The notes below the pieces were generated by a model that saw only the letters and a program-made list of their open reading frames with translations, ran no database searches and was not told the origin of the DNA. DNA of 64,000 nucleotides, taken from contig KV918783.1 of NCBI GenBank assembly GCA_002049455.2, forward strand, positions 124,001 through 188,000. Reading direction: 5' to 3'. This DNA is from Porphyra umbilicalis (Eukaryota; Rhodophyta; Bangiophyceae; Bangiales; Bangiaceae). Shown one piece after another: positions 10,266 through 21,341 of the stretch; position 1 is the stretch's first letter, and the number at the start of each line of letters is the position of its first letter. The position numbers and the translations under genes are program-made.

Positions 10266-12974
10266 ATGGGGCGGTCGCGACGGTCGGCCGGTGACGACGG
10301 GCCATACAACCCTGTCTATCAGCTGCGATGGCTCCCTCCCCCGCTCGACGACGCCTACGTTCCCGGCGTGGACAACCCGGATCGCGTGGAGTACTCTATC
10401 GTCGCCACGCTGCAGGCACTTCGCGTCAACGAGAGCACGGCGGCGCGGATTGGCGTCTGTGCAGTCGGCGGGAGCGGAAAGTCGACGGCGTGCGCGGGGG
10501 TGGCCGCCTGTGACTGGGTTCGCGCTCACTTTCCTAAGGGCGTCGTATGGGTGCAGCTCGATGCCTCCTCAACGCTGCAGTCGGTTGCCGAGGCGGTCAT
10601 GGCGCTTGTGCACCGCTTTTGCGGGAGCGATGCTGCTATGCAGTTGGCGGATTTGACCGCGGACAAGGATTTTGTGGCGGTGGCAGCCGGCTATGTGCGA
10701 TCAGTGCCTGTTGTGGACGCGGCCAAGTCGCTGGTCGTCATCGACGACGTGATGGACGAGAAGCGGGCGCTGCTTCGACAACTCCTCGCGCTGATCCCCC
10801 CGGCCACCCCTGTGCTCTTCACGACCCGCTCTGAGGCGGTCGTCGCGTCCGTATCGGGTGCGACCTTGGTGTCCATCGACGCTCTGCCTGCTAAAGACGC
10901 ACGTCTGGTGTTGGCCAAGGCCGCGGGCAGGACCGCGGTTGCCGGTGTACCCCCGTTTTCGGCCGCAGAGGAAGACGGCTGCGTGCGCCGCATCCTGGCC
11001 AAGACGGAGTGCCACGCGTTGTCGCTGGCCATTGTCGGCTCGATGATTGCCAACCGTGGCGGGGCGTGGCGAGCTGTGGTAGAGGCGCTGGAGCATCGTT
11101 GGATGGATCCGGACTTCGGGTGTTCGGACAGCACCTATCCACGGCCATCGGTGCGTGCAGCGCTAGACGTGAGCCTCGGGCTCATCCCCAGTGGTGTTTG
11201 CCGCGACGCGTTCGCTGCGATGGGCGTCCTTCCCGTCCACGTTCGCATTCCCGTGCTGGCGCGGCTGTGGCGGCTCCCGCTCGGTGGAGTATCCGCCGTG
11301 TCTGGGCGGTCGGCGGCGCAATCGAGCGACGCAATGCCGAACGCCGACCTTGAGGAGCTTGTCGACAAGCTTGTGCGAGCGGGCTTCCTGCGTCGGGACG
11401 TGGACAAGGCACGTGGAGAGCTCGTCGGCGTCATTATGCATCCGGTCGTCGGCCAGTATGCGCTGAGCTTGCTCGGCGACGCCGCCGGTGCCACGCATCA
11501 GCGGATGGTGGACGCCTACATGGACGGGTTGACCGTTGACGACTTGGACTCGTACGGGTGGCGGTGGCTCCCCTTTTGGGAGGTGCCCGACGACGGCTAC
11601 TGGTACGACCACGTGGTGCGCCACATGGCCGCCGTGGGGGACGTGTGCGGACTGGTGTCGGCCATGGACGGTGCCTGGAAAGCGGCGCGTGAGCGGGTGA
11701 GCTCGCCGTTGGCCTTCCAGGCTGACGTGGAGGTGGTGCTTGCCGCGCTGATGGCGGTGGTGGACGATCCTGCTTCCAAGGCTTCCCGGTCGCCGGTGCT
11801 GCTCGGCCGGGTGCACGCCGCGCTAGCGTTGGCATATAACTCGCGGATTGCTGGCTGCCGGCGGGACAACATCGAGGCAGCCGTCGAGCACTGTAAGGTG
11901 GCTCTAGAACATGTCAAGCGGTCTGAGGCACCATCGTTGTGGGCAACACTGCAAGTCGGGCTCGGGCGCGCACTCGTCTTCCGGGTTGCCGGGGACAGGG
12001 TGACCAACATAGAGGCGGCAATCGCCTGCTACTGTCTAGCGCTGGAGGTGCGGACGCAATCGGCGGCGCCCGTTGTTTGGGCAGAGACGCACAAGCTCCT
12101 CGGCGACGCGTATGACGTGCGCGTCGTCGGCGACAAGGCGGCCAACATGGAGACAGCCATCGCGCACTACCAGCGGTCGCTGGAAGTGTGGACGCGAGCG
12201 GCGGCACCGCACGAGTGGGCGAAGACGCAGAACAGCCTCGCGGTGGCCTATCGTCACCGCATCAACGGGGACGAAGCGGCCAACGTGGAAGAGGCGATCG
12301 CTCACTATTGCCGGTCGTTGGAAGTTCGGAAGCGGACGGCGGATCCGGTGCTGTGGGCCAAGACGCGCTATAATTTGGGTATAGCGTACTACAACCGGCT
12401 TGTCGGCGACAAGGCGGCCTCCATCGAGGCGGCCATTGCCTGCTACAAAGACACGCTGACAGTGTGCACGCGGGAAGCGGCCCCGCTCATGTGGGCCGCT
12501 GTCCAAAACCACCTCGGCAAGGCGACCCGTGACCGCCTGTTTGGAGACCCGGCAGACAACTTGGCGGCGGCGGTCGCCTGCTTTGATCGTGCCCTCACGG
12601 TGCGCACGCGGGTGGCAGTGCCCCGCAACTGGGCGGAGACGCAGCACAACATGGGGGTCACGCATCACGGCCGCCATGGAGGAGGCGCCACGGGAGTGGC
12701 TGACGTGGAATCGGCGGTCACCTGCTACCGCCGAGCGCTGGAAGTGCGCACGCCCCAGGCGGCGCCTCAGCAGTGGGCGCTCACAAAGTTCTACCTGCTG
12801 CTTGCGCTGGTGGATGGAAAGCGTTGGTCGGCGGCGGAAGAGTGCGGGCGGGCGCTGGAGCGGTTTGGGCCGCGCTGGGCGGCATGGCCGGCGCAACAGG
12901 CGGCCGTAGTGGGCGCCGTGGCCGAGGCGGAGCGCGCGCTTGCAGGTCAGGGAACTGAGGGTAGTGCAGTGTGA
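10266..12974 (+). CDS. NB-ARC-TPR protein (STAND NTPase)
   Basis: This is an uninterrupted 902-residue frame. The ATG at 10266 is the first in frame; a GTG precedes it at 10263. Residues 40-260 carry an NB-ARC module: P-loop GGSGKST at 68-74, Walker B LVVIDD at 156-161, an RNBS-B/sensor-like VLFTTRSE at 183-190 and a GLPL-like segment near 249-258. A winged-helix region follows and ends in an MHD-like MHPVVGQYA at 391-399. From about 516 to 880 there are seven to eight repeats of ~49 residues with the pattern WAxTxxxLGxAYxxRxxGD...NxEAAIxxYxxALEVRT, that is, TPRs of the long kinesin-light-chain/cyanobacterial type. Such proteins are ATP-switched scaffolds, in plants and animals often immune sensors, with the TPRs as ligand-sensing end. 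There is no TIR, coiled-coil or other effector domain before the NB-ARC, so either upstream exons are missing or the protein works without one. No transmembrane segment is seen. Its length and intact motifs in a field of pseudogenes argue for a functional gene; its role is inference. Confidence 0.88.
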   Translation: MGRSRRSAGDDGPYNPVYQLRWLPPPLDDAYVPGVDNPDRVEYSIVATLQALRVNESTAARIGVCAVGGSGKSTACAGVAACDWVRAHFPKGVVWVQLDASSTLQSVAEAVMALVHRFCGSDAAMQLADLTADKDFVAVAAGYVRSVPVVDAAKSLVVIDDVMDEKRALLRQLLALIPPATPVLFTTRSEAVVASVSGATLVSIDALPAKDARLVLAKAAGRTAVAGVPPFSAAEEDGCVRRILAKTECHALSLAIVGSMIANRGGAWRAVVEALEHRWMDPDFGCSDSTYPRPSVRAALDVSLGLIPSGVCRDAFAAMGVLPVHVRIPVLARLWRLPLGGVSAVSGRSAAQSSDAMPNADLEELVDKLVRAGFLRRDVDKARGELVGVIMHPVVGQYALSLLGDAAGATHQRMVDAYMDGLTVDDLDSYGWRWLPFWEVPDDGYWYDHVVRHMAAVGDVCGLVSAMDGAWKAARERVSSPLAFQADVEVVLAALMAVVDDPASKASRSPVLLGRVHAALALAYNSRIAGCRRDNIEAAVEHCKVALEHVKRSEAPSLWATLQVGLGRALVFRVAGDRVTNIEAAIACYCLALEVRTQSAAPVVWAETHKLLGDAYDVRVVGDKAANMETAIAHYQRSLEVWTRAAAPHEWAKTQNSLAVAYRHRINGDEAANVEEAIAHYCRSLEVRKRTADPVLWAKTRYNLGIAYYNRLVGDKAASIEAAIACYKDTLTVCTREAAPLMWAAVQNHLGKATRDRLFGDPADNLAAAVACFDRALTVRTRVAVPRNWAETQHNMGVTHHGRHGGGATGVADVESAVTCYRRALEVRTPQAAPQQWALTKFYLLLALVDGKRWSAAEECGRALERFGPRWAAWPAQQAAVVGAVAEAERALAGQGTEGSAV

Positions 12975-15390
12975 GGCGAAGCCCTGCAACCGTGCTGTGT
13001 CCTCCGACTCTCAGTGCTGTCATTGCGTTGCATTGCTCTCCTGTGCTCCCGCGTCTCCGCGCGCTCCTCATTCCCCCGGCCTTTCGCCTTTTTTCCGATG
13101 TTGAGGGCGAGATCGGTGAGTAACCGAGCTGAAGAACGATCAGAGCACGAGGAGTGCCTTCTTCGCGAGTAGCAGTAGAAATAGACGCGGCGCTCACGAT
13201 ATGAGCGCGCGCGAGTGTGCACCGAGTTCACGACCTGATTGGAGAAAGCTGACCGTCGACGTCGCGCAGGGGACATCCACGCGAGCAGCTCATGCCTGAA
13301 GGGCACCCGCACGTACAGTAATTTTGTGGTAGGACAAAGACGAGGGGGTAGCTGACTTCTTGTTCAGGCATTCTTGCCTTTGACTTTCGTTGACCACTAT
13401 GACAGCACACGCTCCGGAGTTTTTAGCTACGTCTTGCGCCCCCTCTCATATGCTTGACAACCCCTGCTGCACACCACTCGGCTGTGTTTCTGAGCGCGTC
13501 CAAGGCGTGCTCACCAAGCCAACGTCTCAGACGTGTTACTGAATACACCAAAGGTGTCCTCATCAAACCTCAAAAATGGCCTACTTCTCCCTCATCAACT
13601 CCCGACTGGCCAACACAACAGGATGGCCACCGACAAAACCTGCAGACAACGGCCCCTCCGTCAAGTCGCCCGCACAGCGCCGTCCCCACCGACCCCCGCC
13701 TCCGCTTGCCACAGCCGTCGAGCGCCAGCGCCACTGCGTTCAATAGGTTCAGTCGAGCCCCCTCCACAGACCCTTCGTCACGCCTTCACCGCGCCCTCGA
13801 ACGCCACCTCACCGCATCGGAATGGCAACGCCGCCGACAACTAGATGTGTGGGGTGAAAGGCGCCTCGCGCCTGCCGCCTGTCACTGCTGCCACTGCGGA
13901 GGTGTGTTATGGTGCCCCCACCACGGTGTTACCGACGGCGCGCAGTGGCTTGAACACGGCCATGGCGGCGGCGGCGGCGGCGGACGCGGCGGTGGAGATC
14001 GCGGCTCGGCGGGGCTAGCACGTTCCCACCGGTCCCTCGTGTGCCGCGGCAGCGGTGCGATGCGGACGCAGTGGCCGCGGCGCGCCAGCCTCCCGAGTGG
14101 GCGCGCTGACGCCGGCACCGGCGACGCCATCGCCGTCACCAGCCGAGGCGGCGACCCACCCCATGCCAGACGGCGTGGCGGCCGGGGCGGTCGCGGCCGC
14201 CACGGTGGCGCTTTTGGCGCTGCACCCCGCTGCTGTGCCGCCCCAACAGGCGCGGCGTCCCCCCCACCCCCGTCGCGCACGCGATCGCATGGTCGCGGCG
14301 GCGGCCGCCGCGGTGGTGACGCCGGCAGCCACAAAACGGCACCACTGCCTGTCGGCCGCCGCACGTGATGCGGGGTATAGGGACGGGAGATTGGGGAGAG
14401 CGCGGCCACCGACGGTGTGGCGGCACTCGACTGCGCGTGGGCACCGCGCCTTGCGCCGCTCGATGGCGCCATGGCGCGGCGGCCGTGCACACCGAGGCGG
14501 CACCGTTGGCCGCCGTCGCCTCCCCACCGCGCGCGCGCGATGGGCTTAGCCGCAGCTCCGTGCGTCGACCGCCATGACCGCCACGGACGGCCGTGTAGCC
14601 GCGTGCCAGACGGGTGGCAGCGGGCGCTGGGGAAGTCGTCACAAGCCATTGCCCTGCCGTCCCCGGCAGCGGCACCGCCGCCCACACGCGTGGCCTCGGG
14701 CGCACGTCCGATGCGCCCTCAACCCCCCTCTCGCCACTCGCCGCCTTCCGCCAACCGTCATCTCGCCAGCGGCACGACCCTGCGCGGCTGCCAGCCTCGG
14801 CCCTGCCGCCGCCGCCTGCCAATCTTGGGGGCGTCGGCGCCGGGGGCCCACGCGCGCAGCGGCGGCGCGGCGCCCACCCGCTTGGTGCAGGTGCGACGAC
14901 GGCAGCCGCTGCCGTGGCCGCCGCCGCCCTTTGCAGCTGCCGCCGCCACCACCCGCACCATCACGCGCGCCCATGCACAGTAGACCCCACCCTTTCCCCA
15001 ACGAGCCTGCTGACAATGCCTGTCGCGACGGCAGCGGCAGCGATCATCGCGGCATGATGCCGCCCGCCGCTCTTGTCGCCAGCCGCCACCAGTGATGCCG
15101 CCGCCGGTTGGCCGCCAACACTGGGGGGGTGTCGGGCGGCCGACGTGCATGCTGGAGGTGTCAGCGCCGTGTGGCCGACGATCTTGGTCTAGGGGCCAGG
15201 GTGGCCACCGTGTCCGCCGTCGGCAAGGGACATACGCTTTTACTGCAGCGGCACTGACTGCAGCGGTGGCTGCGGGCGTCGCGCCAGCCGCTCCTGTACG
15301 CGGCCGATGGCCAGCCCGCGACACGCAGCAGGCGCCGCTGCCACCGCCGCGCCCGTCGCAGCTCCGCCATCGCAGGAGCATAAGTGCGAG
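12975..15390. other. GC-rich stretch without a supported gene
   Basis: The region is open on both strands for long distances only because it is very GC-rich (GGC/GCC runs such as 13974-13993). Translations are Ala/Arg/Pro/Gly-rich with no family motif. A splice-rich gene could hide here, but nothing in the sequence picks a strand. Confidence 0.45.
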
Positions 15391-15471
15391 GCGGGGGTGC
15401 GTGGCGGGGGTGCGTGGCGGGGGTGCGTGGCGGGGGTGCGGGGCGGGGGTGCAGGGTGGGGGTGCAGGGCG
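15391..15471. repeat. 13-bp G-rich minisatellite
   Basis: About six tandem copies of GCGGGGGTGCGTG are present; the last two drift to GCGGGGGTGCAGG and GTGGGGGTGCAGG. Each unit carries a run of five G, so the + strand has at least four evenly spaced G5 tracts with 8-base spacers. Confidence 0.85.
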
Positions 15472-15730
15472 GTGGTTGCATTGCAGGTCATTGCAAGCGG
15501 CCCAGCTTCACGAGGCCCCAAAGACATTTCGCAAGCCAAACCAAGCCTACGGCAGGCCTGTGACAAGCCTGCAACAGTCCTGTGACTGGACAGCGCCCGA
15601 TAGGGATAATGTTAATGTTATTCATACCATCGTTGGGCTTCTGACGTTCAGCCTTGGCATTCTGGCGTCCGGCATCCTAACCCCTCTCGTCACCCATGGA
15701 TGAAAAAAAATCTATCACATAGAAGATCGA

Positions 15731-15782
15731 ATAGTCCGTTGATTAATGGATTAAATTGATCATATTTCGGTTAATCAATCAT
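15731..15782. repeat. AT-rich imperfect palindrome
   Basis: GTTGATTAATGG near 15737 is mirrored by CGGTTAATCAATC near 15768, inside the only AT-rich island between 13 and 18.4 kb. It could be a transposon remnant or a matrix/terminator-like island. Confidence 0.4.
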
Positions 15783-15961
15783 CATTGTACGTTTTATTGC
15801 CTCGCCAGTCCACCTGCCTGTTCTCTGAGAAGAGTGCACCCAGCGGGCGCCCGCGGGGTGCGGCGGCCGCTTACTCCTTGCCACTATCCCTGACCCTTTT
15901 TGCTCGTGGCTACCCCCGTGGCCATTTCTGTGGAAACCCCCCCGCCGCGCGATCATCGCCG

Positions 15962-16921
15962 ATGACCGACGTGATGGCTCTCCCTCCCCGACCCGTTACC
16001 GTCCTCCGCACCCCCTCTGACGCGCCCGTATAGGCGGTCACGTTCCTCCCCACGCCTGACGCTGACACGGCGGTGGCGGTCGCCACCGCCGACGCGGACG
16101 GCGCCGTGGGGCTGTGGCACGTTGTCCACACGGCGCAGCTGGCGGTCGTTGAGGCCGCCGTGCCCGAGGTGGCCATTGCCATTGCGGCGCTGCTGCCGTC
16201 GGCTGGTGATGGCGGCGGCGGCGGTGGCGGCAGCGGTGGCGGCGGCCCCCACCGCCGCCGCCTCGTCGCGTCGCTCATCGTACAAGAGAGGGCGGGCGCC
16301 GTCGTGCGCATGGCAATGCTGCGAGGTGACGCCGTCGAGACTGACGGCGTCGGCCGTGGCAGCGTCACGGGGTCCGCGTCACGCGGCTCTGCCGACCCTG
16401 CCGACACTGACGACAACGCAGACGCCGGCACCACCGGCGATGGAGACGGTGACGGTGACGACGACGACGACGATGGGGCACCGCCTCGGCGCGCCGGTGG
16501 TCGTGCGCCTCCCCCCCCGTCCCCCGCCATGGGCTTCACGCCCGCACGCTGGACGCCCCGCGGGTGGTTCACCCCGACGCGCGCCTCCGATGGCAAGTGC
16601 GGCTTGGCCGCCGCCGGCGCGGCCGTGGAGGTGGCCACGGCGCCGCCGCGGGGCATCGTCACGGCCACGCCAGATGGAGCGTTTGGCTGTCAGGGCGGCG
16701 AAATGGCGGTCGGCTTTGAGGGCGGCACCGTGGCGGTCGTGCGCGCCACCCACGGATGGATGGTGCCCGCGGCTGTTACAGCGCCTGCATTGTGCCGGCA
16801 GCACCCCCGTGCGGTCAAGGGTCGCGACGGCCGCGCGGCAACTCGCCGTGACGCTGTGCCAGAGACGGGCTGCTCTATGGCACGGCTGCACGCACGGGCA
16901 TCACGCAGCAAGGACGGGTGA
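15962..16921 (+). pseudogene. WD40-repeat protein fragment (ASA1/GNB1L-like), one nonsense codon
   Basis: The frame starts at ATG 15962 with a segment like the first blade of a WD40 protein (PRPVTVLRTPSDAPV, then AVTFLP...ADADGAVGLWHV). A middle segment resembles the variable linker of ASTRA-associated/GNB1L proteins. Near 16690-16740 is a block EMAVGFEGGTVAVV, like the AGYEDGSV strand of a late blade. TAG at 16031-16033 interrupts the first blade; the flanking frame is unchanged, so a single CAG-to-TAG change is the simplest cause. A Gly/Asp-rich low-complexity tract lies at about 16206-16490. The frame ends at TGA 16919-16921, well short of a full propeller. Family assignment is tentative and made by eye. 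Confidence 0.4.
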
Positions 16922-18973
16922 CAGAGGAGACTCCAATATCCGGGGGGGGAAAGAGGGGCTAGAGCGAGACGATAGGGTAGCAAGACAACGGGTCTCTCTT
17001 TCTCTCACCGGGGTGCTCCTCACCCTTCACCGTCGCGGACGTGTTCGTGGCGGCCACGCGATGCCACTAGCAGCGGCGTGTCGGGTGCTGATTGCGCTTG
17101 CCGCGACGATGCCGTCAGCGGCGCCCGTACAGGTGGATAGCAACGCCCGCTCGGTGTATGGGGGCGGCGCGTCAGTGAGAGGGGCCGACCACGCAACACG
17201 ATGCGCCGGTACGGGCGAAGCCTGCCGGCCGGCCTGACGCCGACGCCGTCGCTGCGGTCGCTGTTGACGTGCGGCAGATGTGCGAGGACCTTCTGTAGTT
17301 GGCTGCATGCATTGTCCTGTTGTCTTGTTTCTTCAATGGTCGGGTGTCTCTGAGCTTGCGACTGTTCACTGGGCTTGAACCCTCCTTTTACAAGCAATGT
17401 CACCAGAGCATGGCCATCCCGACTCTCGTTCTCCACATGGTCGTCTTCGGCTCCCACCTTGTTGCGTTACCCGGAGCCACTACGTGCCACTGCCACCTGC
17501 ACCGGTGCCACCACCTTGTTGGCCCGTGTCTTGGTCCAGGGGCGTCTTGGCACGGGTTGTTGAGGTAGAGCGAGACGTGCTTGCAGTACTTTTTTCCTCC
17601 TTCTCAGTAGAGTCCTCGTGCTTCTTCTGCTTCTGCTGTGGCACGCCGTCATCGTCAGGGAGCTCACACATGGTCACCCTGCAGATGTGCGGGCGGTGGA
17701 GCTGGCTCACGCGGTCGTGTGCGTCCAAGGAAGTCGGCTGCAAGGCACCCAGCCCCAGTTTCCTCCTCTGGACAAGCAAAGACACGTGGTGCACAGTAGG
17801 AGAAGCCGTCCCGGCAGGAAGTGCGGGAGGAGGCTGGGGGAAGGTGCAGCGTGGGATGAAGGGGGGGGGAAGGCGCGCCCGCTCCGACGTGTGGTGAAAA
17901 AGAGAGAATAATGCCGTGGGGACGGAGTGCCAGGACAAGCCAAACCAGCTGGCCGCAACCGAGCCCTCCTGTGTGTCCCGAGTGCGCGCCGCCCAGCGCA
18001 AGGTCGGGGGCAACGGTTGCGAAACCTCGATGGTCCACTCGTGTGCGAGGCCGCGAGCCTAACCATCCGGGGTCACGGCGCTCTGATGCCAACCGCGGGC
18101 CAGACGGTTCTTTCGGAGCCGGGGTGCGTCGCCGATAACTGCCGGCCACTCTTTGCATGGCCATGCAATATTCCTGCCGCGGTGCGCGGCAAAGGGTGCC
18201 CCTACGGCCGTCTCTCCAAAATCCCGCAGTTCACCTGTTGCAACGGAGTCCAAATCAGCCAGCACGACACCCCGCAGAAGTCGATTTGGAACACTTCCAC
18301 AACGCCCGACTTTTTGGAGAACTGTCGTACTCTGGGCCACACAGTGAGCTCTCGATGAGAGATTCGGGATGGATTAGCACGGTCATTGCAGTTGTTCATG
18401 TTTGCCCATGGATGGCACCAATACAATGCATGTATTTAGATCGGTTGAGTTTATTCAAAAAATGATTCATGAACTAACCACACTCGGTCGCATGCATTTA
18501 GTATGCAGTTTATGATTTTATTCGAAAGCCTCCGCTTCCGACGGCAGGGCAAGCGCGACCCGACGAGCTGTCTTGCGTACCACCTCCACTTCTTCAATCA
18601 CGCCCAGTGCAGCCCCTTCCGCCATCTCCCCCCATCCTCCCCTCCTTCGCCGCTCTTCTGGTGGTGTCCGTCTCCTGCTGACGTCTCCGCCACCGTGTTC
18701 GCAGTGGGCGACGTACAGACCTCGACTTGCGGCAGGCGCCATGGGGTGGCGCCATCGGCAAGCGTCTCTCCTGCAAGACGCTGTGAGTCTCCGCCCACCC
18801 ATTTCTTCCCCACCGTAACGCAGAGCGGCCGGAGGCTTTATGCGGCTACCCACTCCACGACAGCGGCCATGGCCGACGGTGCCAGCGTTGACGAAGTACC
18901 GGGGCTGGTGCCGCCGCGCTCGCTGCAACAATAAGTGCACGTCAAAAAATGCACGGCAGACGTTGATTTAGTC
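16922..18973. other. No firm gene; two weak minus-strand candidates
   Basis: Minus strand about 17840-17480 is the most protein-like piece. It is preceded by a strong pyrimidine tract and CCCCCAG acceptor-like site (about 17840) and ends in a Lys/Glu-rich then Ser/Thr-rich tail with a stop at 17480; it might be a last exon, function unknown. Minus strand 18940-18518 is open for 140 codons but has only a GTG at its 5' end, so I do not call it. The AT-rich stretch 18440-18530 separates it from downstream DNA. Confidence 0.3.
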
Positions 18974-19577
18974 AATTTCCAGGCACGTGCGTGCAATACC
19001 CTGGCCTTCCAGGCGCTGGAGCGCTCGGCGACGCATCGACACCGGGCACGCCGGCCGGCTCCACAGCCGCGAGCGAGTACGGGAACACAAAAAGCCACGT
19101 TGTCGTGGCGGGGGGAGCGTGGGGCGGGAAAAGTGTACCGCCACCGCCACCGCAGCGGCGGCGGCCCGCCGGCGTCGCGCGACACCCGCGGAAGGGGCCG
19201 TAACTCCACCGCGCAGAGCACCTGCGCACGGCTGGCTAGGCGGCCGACACGGCGCACGGGCGGGCGGGTGGGACCCACCGCCGCGCGACGGGGCGCCTCT
19301 AACCACGCCGCTATATGGCGTCAGAAACGGCCGACGAGACGCCGCAACAGATGCCGGCGCGAAGGCACGATCGCCCGCGGGTCATCGCGGGCGCGTCGAA
19401 CCCCAGAAGTCGCTGCGCGCGGTCGCCGAGAGCAATTCGGGGCGGTGGGGGGGGGGCCGTGGGCCAGGCGCCGTCCGGGCCCTGTGACCCTTGCGGCAGA
19501 ACAGTCCTCCTCAGCTACGTAATTCTATTTCCATTTGGCGTCATCGCGACCCTTCCAACGCTGACACGCCCTCAGAT

Positions 19578-20505
19578 CATGGATTGCAGCAATATAATGC
19601 ATGCATTATATTATTTAGAGTAATTCATGAATTAATTAATAGATTAATTCATCGGCCCTTCGAGCCCCTTGAATTAATTAAACTTATGGCAGGTGCAGCC
19701 ATTTACACCAGGACTCACCAGGACTGCGTCGTTGCGCCGTATTCCTCGGCGCTTGCAACCGTCCGGGGGCGGTAGCACCCATGACTTGGGTGGCACCCTG
19801 CCGGCAGCCACGAGGAGCTTAGCGGCGGCTGGCGGCCGGGATGGCTCCGTCCCGTCGACCTCAGCGTCGTGCTCGGCGCCGACCCCCGCGGGAGTGGCGG
19901 GGCCGGCCGCTGCCACGGCCGCAGCGGCTGGCGGCCGGGGCTTCTGCTCTCCTTTCGGCCTGCCCTGGTGTGGCTGCGGCCTGCCGTGTCCCGCCGACCA
20001 CGGTGGGTGCCGGGGGGCTCCGCCCCCACCCCTGCCGCGCTATGGGCGGTGCTGGTGCTGCTCTTTCCGGTTGTGGGGCATCCGGCGGACGTGTTGGCAG
20101 CCGGACAAGGTGGAGGCGGTCAAGACGGCGGACGTGCTCAAGACGGCGGACGTGGTCAAGGCGGTGGACATGCACCTCGTGGCAGTGGGACGCTCAGATG
20201 AGTTGGGGGGGAGCATGGTGCACAAGCCCGTGGTGGGAACACGTACTGGGAAAGGGGGGGGGCGGTGGGGGTGCGACGCGCTGGTGCCGTGTGTGTGTGA
20301 GGGCGGGAATCTGCTCAAGTGTCCTCTGTACAAATGCCGACGCCGTCGTGGTGGTCAGCGAGGGAGGTACGTGTTCTCGATTGGTCCATCTTCGTCAAAA
20401 AATGTAATAAAATGCATTAAAAATGATAAAATCAAAAAATGAAGTTAATTAATCTATTAATTAATTAAAGCCGGAGTAAAAAATGTATCATTTTTTCCAT
20501 CCATG
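19578..20505 (+). mobile_element. Element B, copy 1: hAT-type non-autonomous element
   Basis: The 928-bp element starts CATGGATTGCAGC and ends TTTCCATCCATG, so the outer terminal inverted repeat is CATGGATNG. Both ends also carry AT-rich AATTAATTAATAGATTAATT-like blocks in inverted orientation. It is flanked by the 8-bp direct repeat CCTCAGAT (19570-19577 and 20506-20513), the duplication length of hAT transposons. The core is GC-rich and open on the + strand but has no transposase motif. A tandem stretch at about 20118-20171 repeats an 18-bp unit about three times. Its sister copy is at 57255-58120. Confidence 0.85.
20118..20171 (+). repeat. 18-bp tandem repeat, three units
   Basis: Units of the form GTCAAGACGGCGGACGTG lie inside element B copy 1. 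The matching stretch is replaced by unrelated sequence (about 57737-57790) in copy 2, so the two B copies differ by an internal segment swap. Confidence 0.6.
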
Positions 20506-20643
20506 CCTCAGATCCCTGAGGACGCGAATGCAGACTGCCACCTCTGAAGCGGAGAGCAAGTCTCGTGATATAAGTATATGTATGCATCACTACACTTTGA
20601 GAGCACCCGGTTCTAAAGGCCAGGAGGAAATACAACATATTTT

Positions 20644-21341
20644 AATTTCCAGGCACGTACGTGCAATACCCTGGCCTTTAGAGCGGTGGCGTGCTCGGCG
20701 ACGCGTAGACACCGGGTACGCCGGCCGGATCCATGGCCGCAAGCACGCAAGGGGGCGCGTACAGCCACGTTGCCGTGGCGGGGGGGGCGTGGGGCGAGGA
20801 AAGGGGTGCCGCCGCCGCCGCCGCAGTTGCGGCGGCCCGCTGGCGTGGTTCATCGCCTACGGGCGGGGCCGTCACCCCGCCGCGCAGCGCACCCGCGCGC
20901 GGCCCACACAGTGCACGGGCGGGCGGATGGGATCGACCACAGCGCGACCGGGGACTTCTAGCCGCACCGGTAGATGGCGTCAGCGACCGCCGACGCGCCG
21001 CCGCCACAGAAGCCGGCGCGCAGGCACGATCATCCGCGGGTCATCGTGGGCACTTCGAACCACGGAAGTCGGCTGCCGCGCGCAACTCGAGGCGGTGGGG
21101 GGGGGCAGGGGGGCAGGCGCCGTCCGGGCCCTGTGACCTCTGTGGCAGGACAGCCCTTCTGAGCCACGTAACTCTATTCGCTTTTAGCTTCATCGCGACC
21201 CTTCCAACGCTGACACGCCCTCAGATCCATGAGGAAACGAATGCAGAATGCCACCTCTGAAACGGAGAGCAAGTCCCATGATCTAAGTATATGTATGCAT
21301 CACTACACTTCGAGAGCACCCTGTCCTAAAGGCCAGGGAAT
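20644..21341 (+). mobile_element. Element A, copy 2, uninterrupted
   Basis: This is the intact reference copy. It starts AATTTCCAGGCACGTACGTG, has an inner CCCTGGCCTTTAG at 20669-20681 and its inverted partner CTAAAGGCCAGGG at 21326-21338. The empty target for element B is seen as CCTCAGATCCATGAGG near 21220-21235. It lies about 10 bp from copy 1 in direct orientation, so the two form a tandem pair. It has no transposase. Confidence 0.75.

Larger units (their letters stand above)
18974..20634 (+). mobile_element. Element A, copy 1, interrupted by element B
   Basis: The copy starts with AATTTCCAGGCACGTGCGTG followed by CAATACCCTGGCC and ends with TTCTAAAGGCCAGG. The inner motif CCCTGGCCTT and the end AAAGGCCAGG are inverted repeats, so this is a DNA transposon-like repeat of ~0.7 kb once the insertion is removed. 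The first ~600 bp are GC-rich and the last ~120 bp ('C' segment, from about 20514) are AT-richer. The copy is split at 19578-20505 by element B. No transposase is encoded. Confidence 0.75.

Noticed and set aside
13400-15700. Long overlapping open frames on both strands as genes
   Set aside because: They exist because AT-rich stop codons are rare in this GC-rich DNA. Translations are Ala/Arg/Pro/Gly-rich and carry no motif; the same applies to 59990-61245 and 62790-63440.
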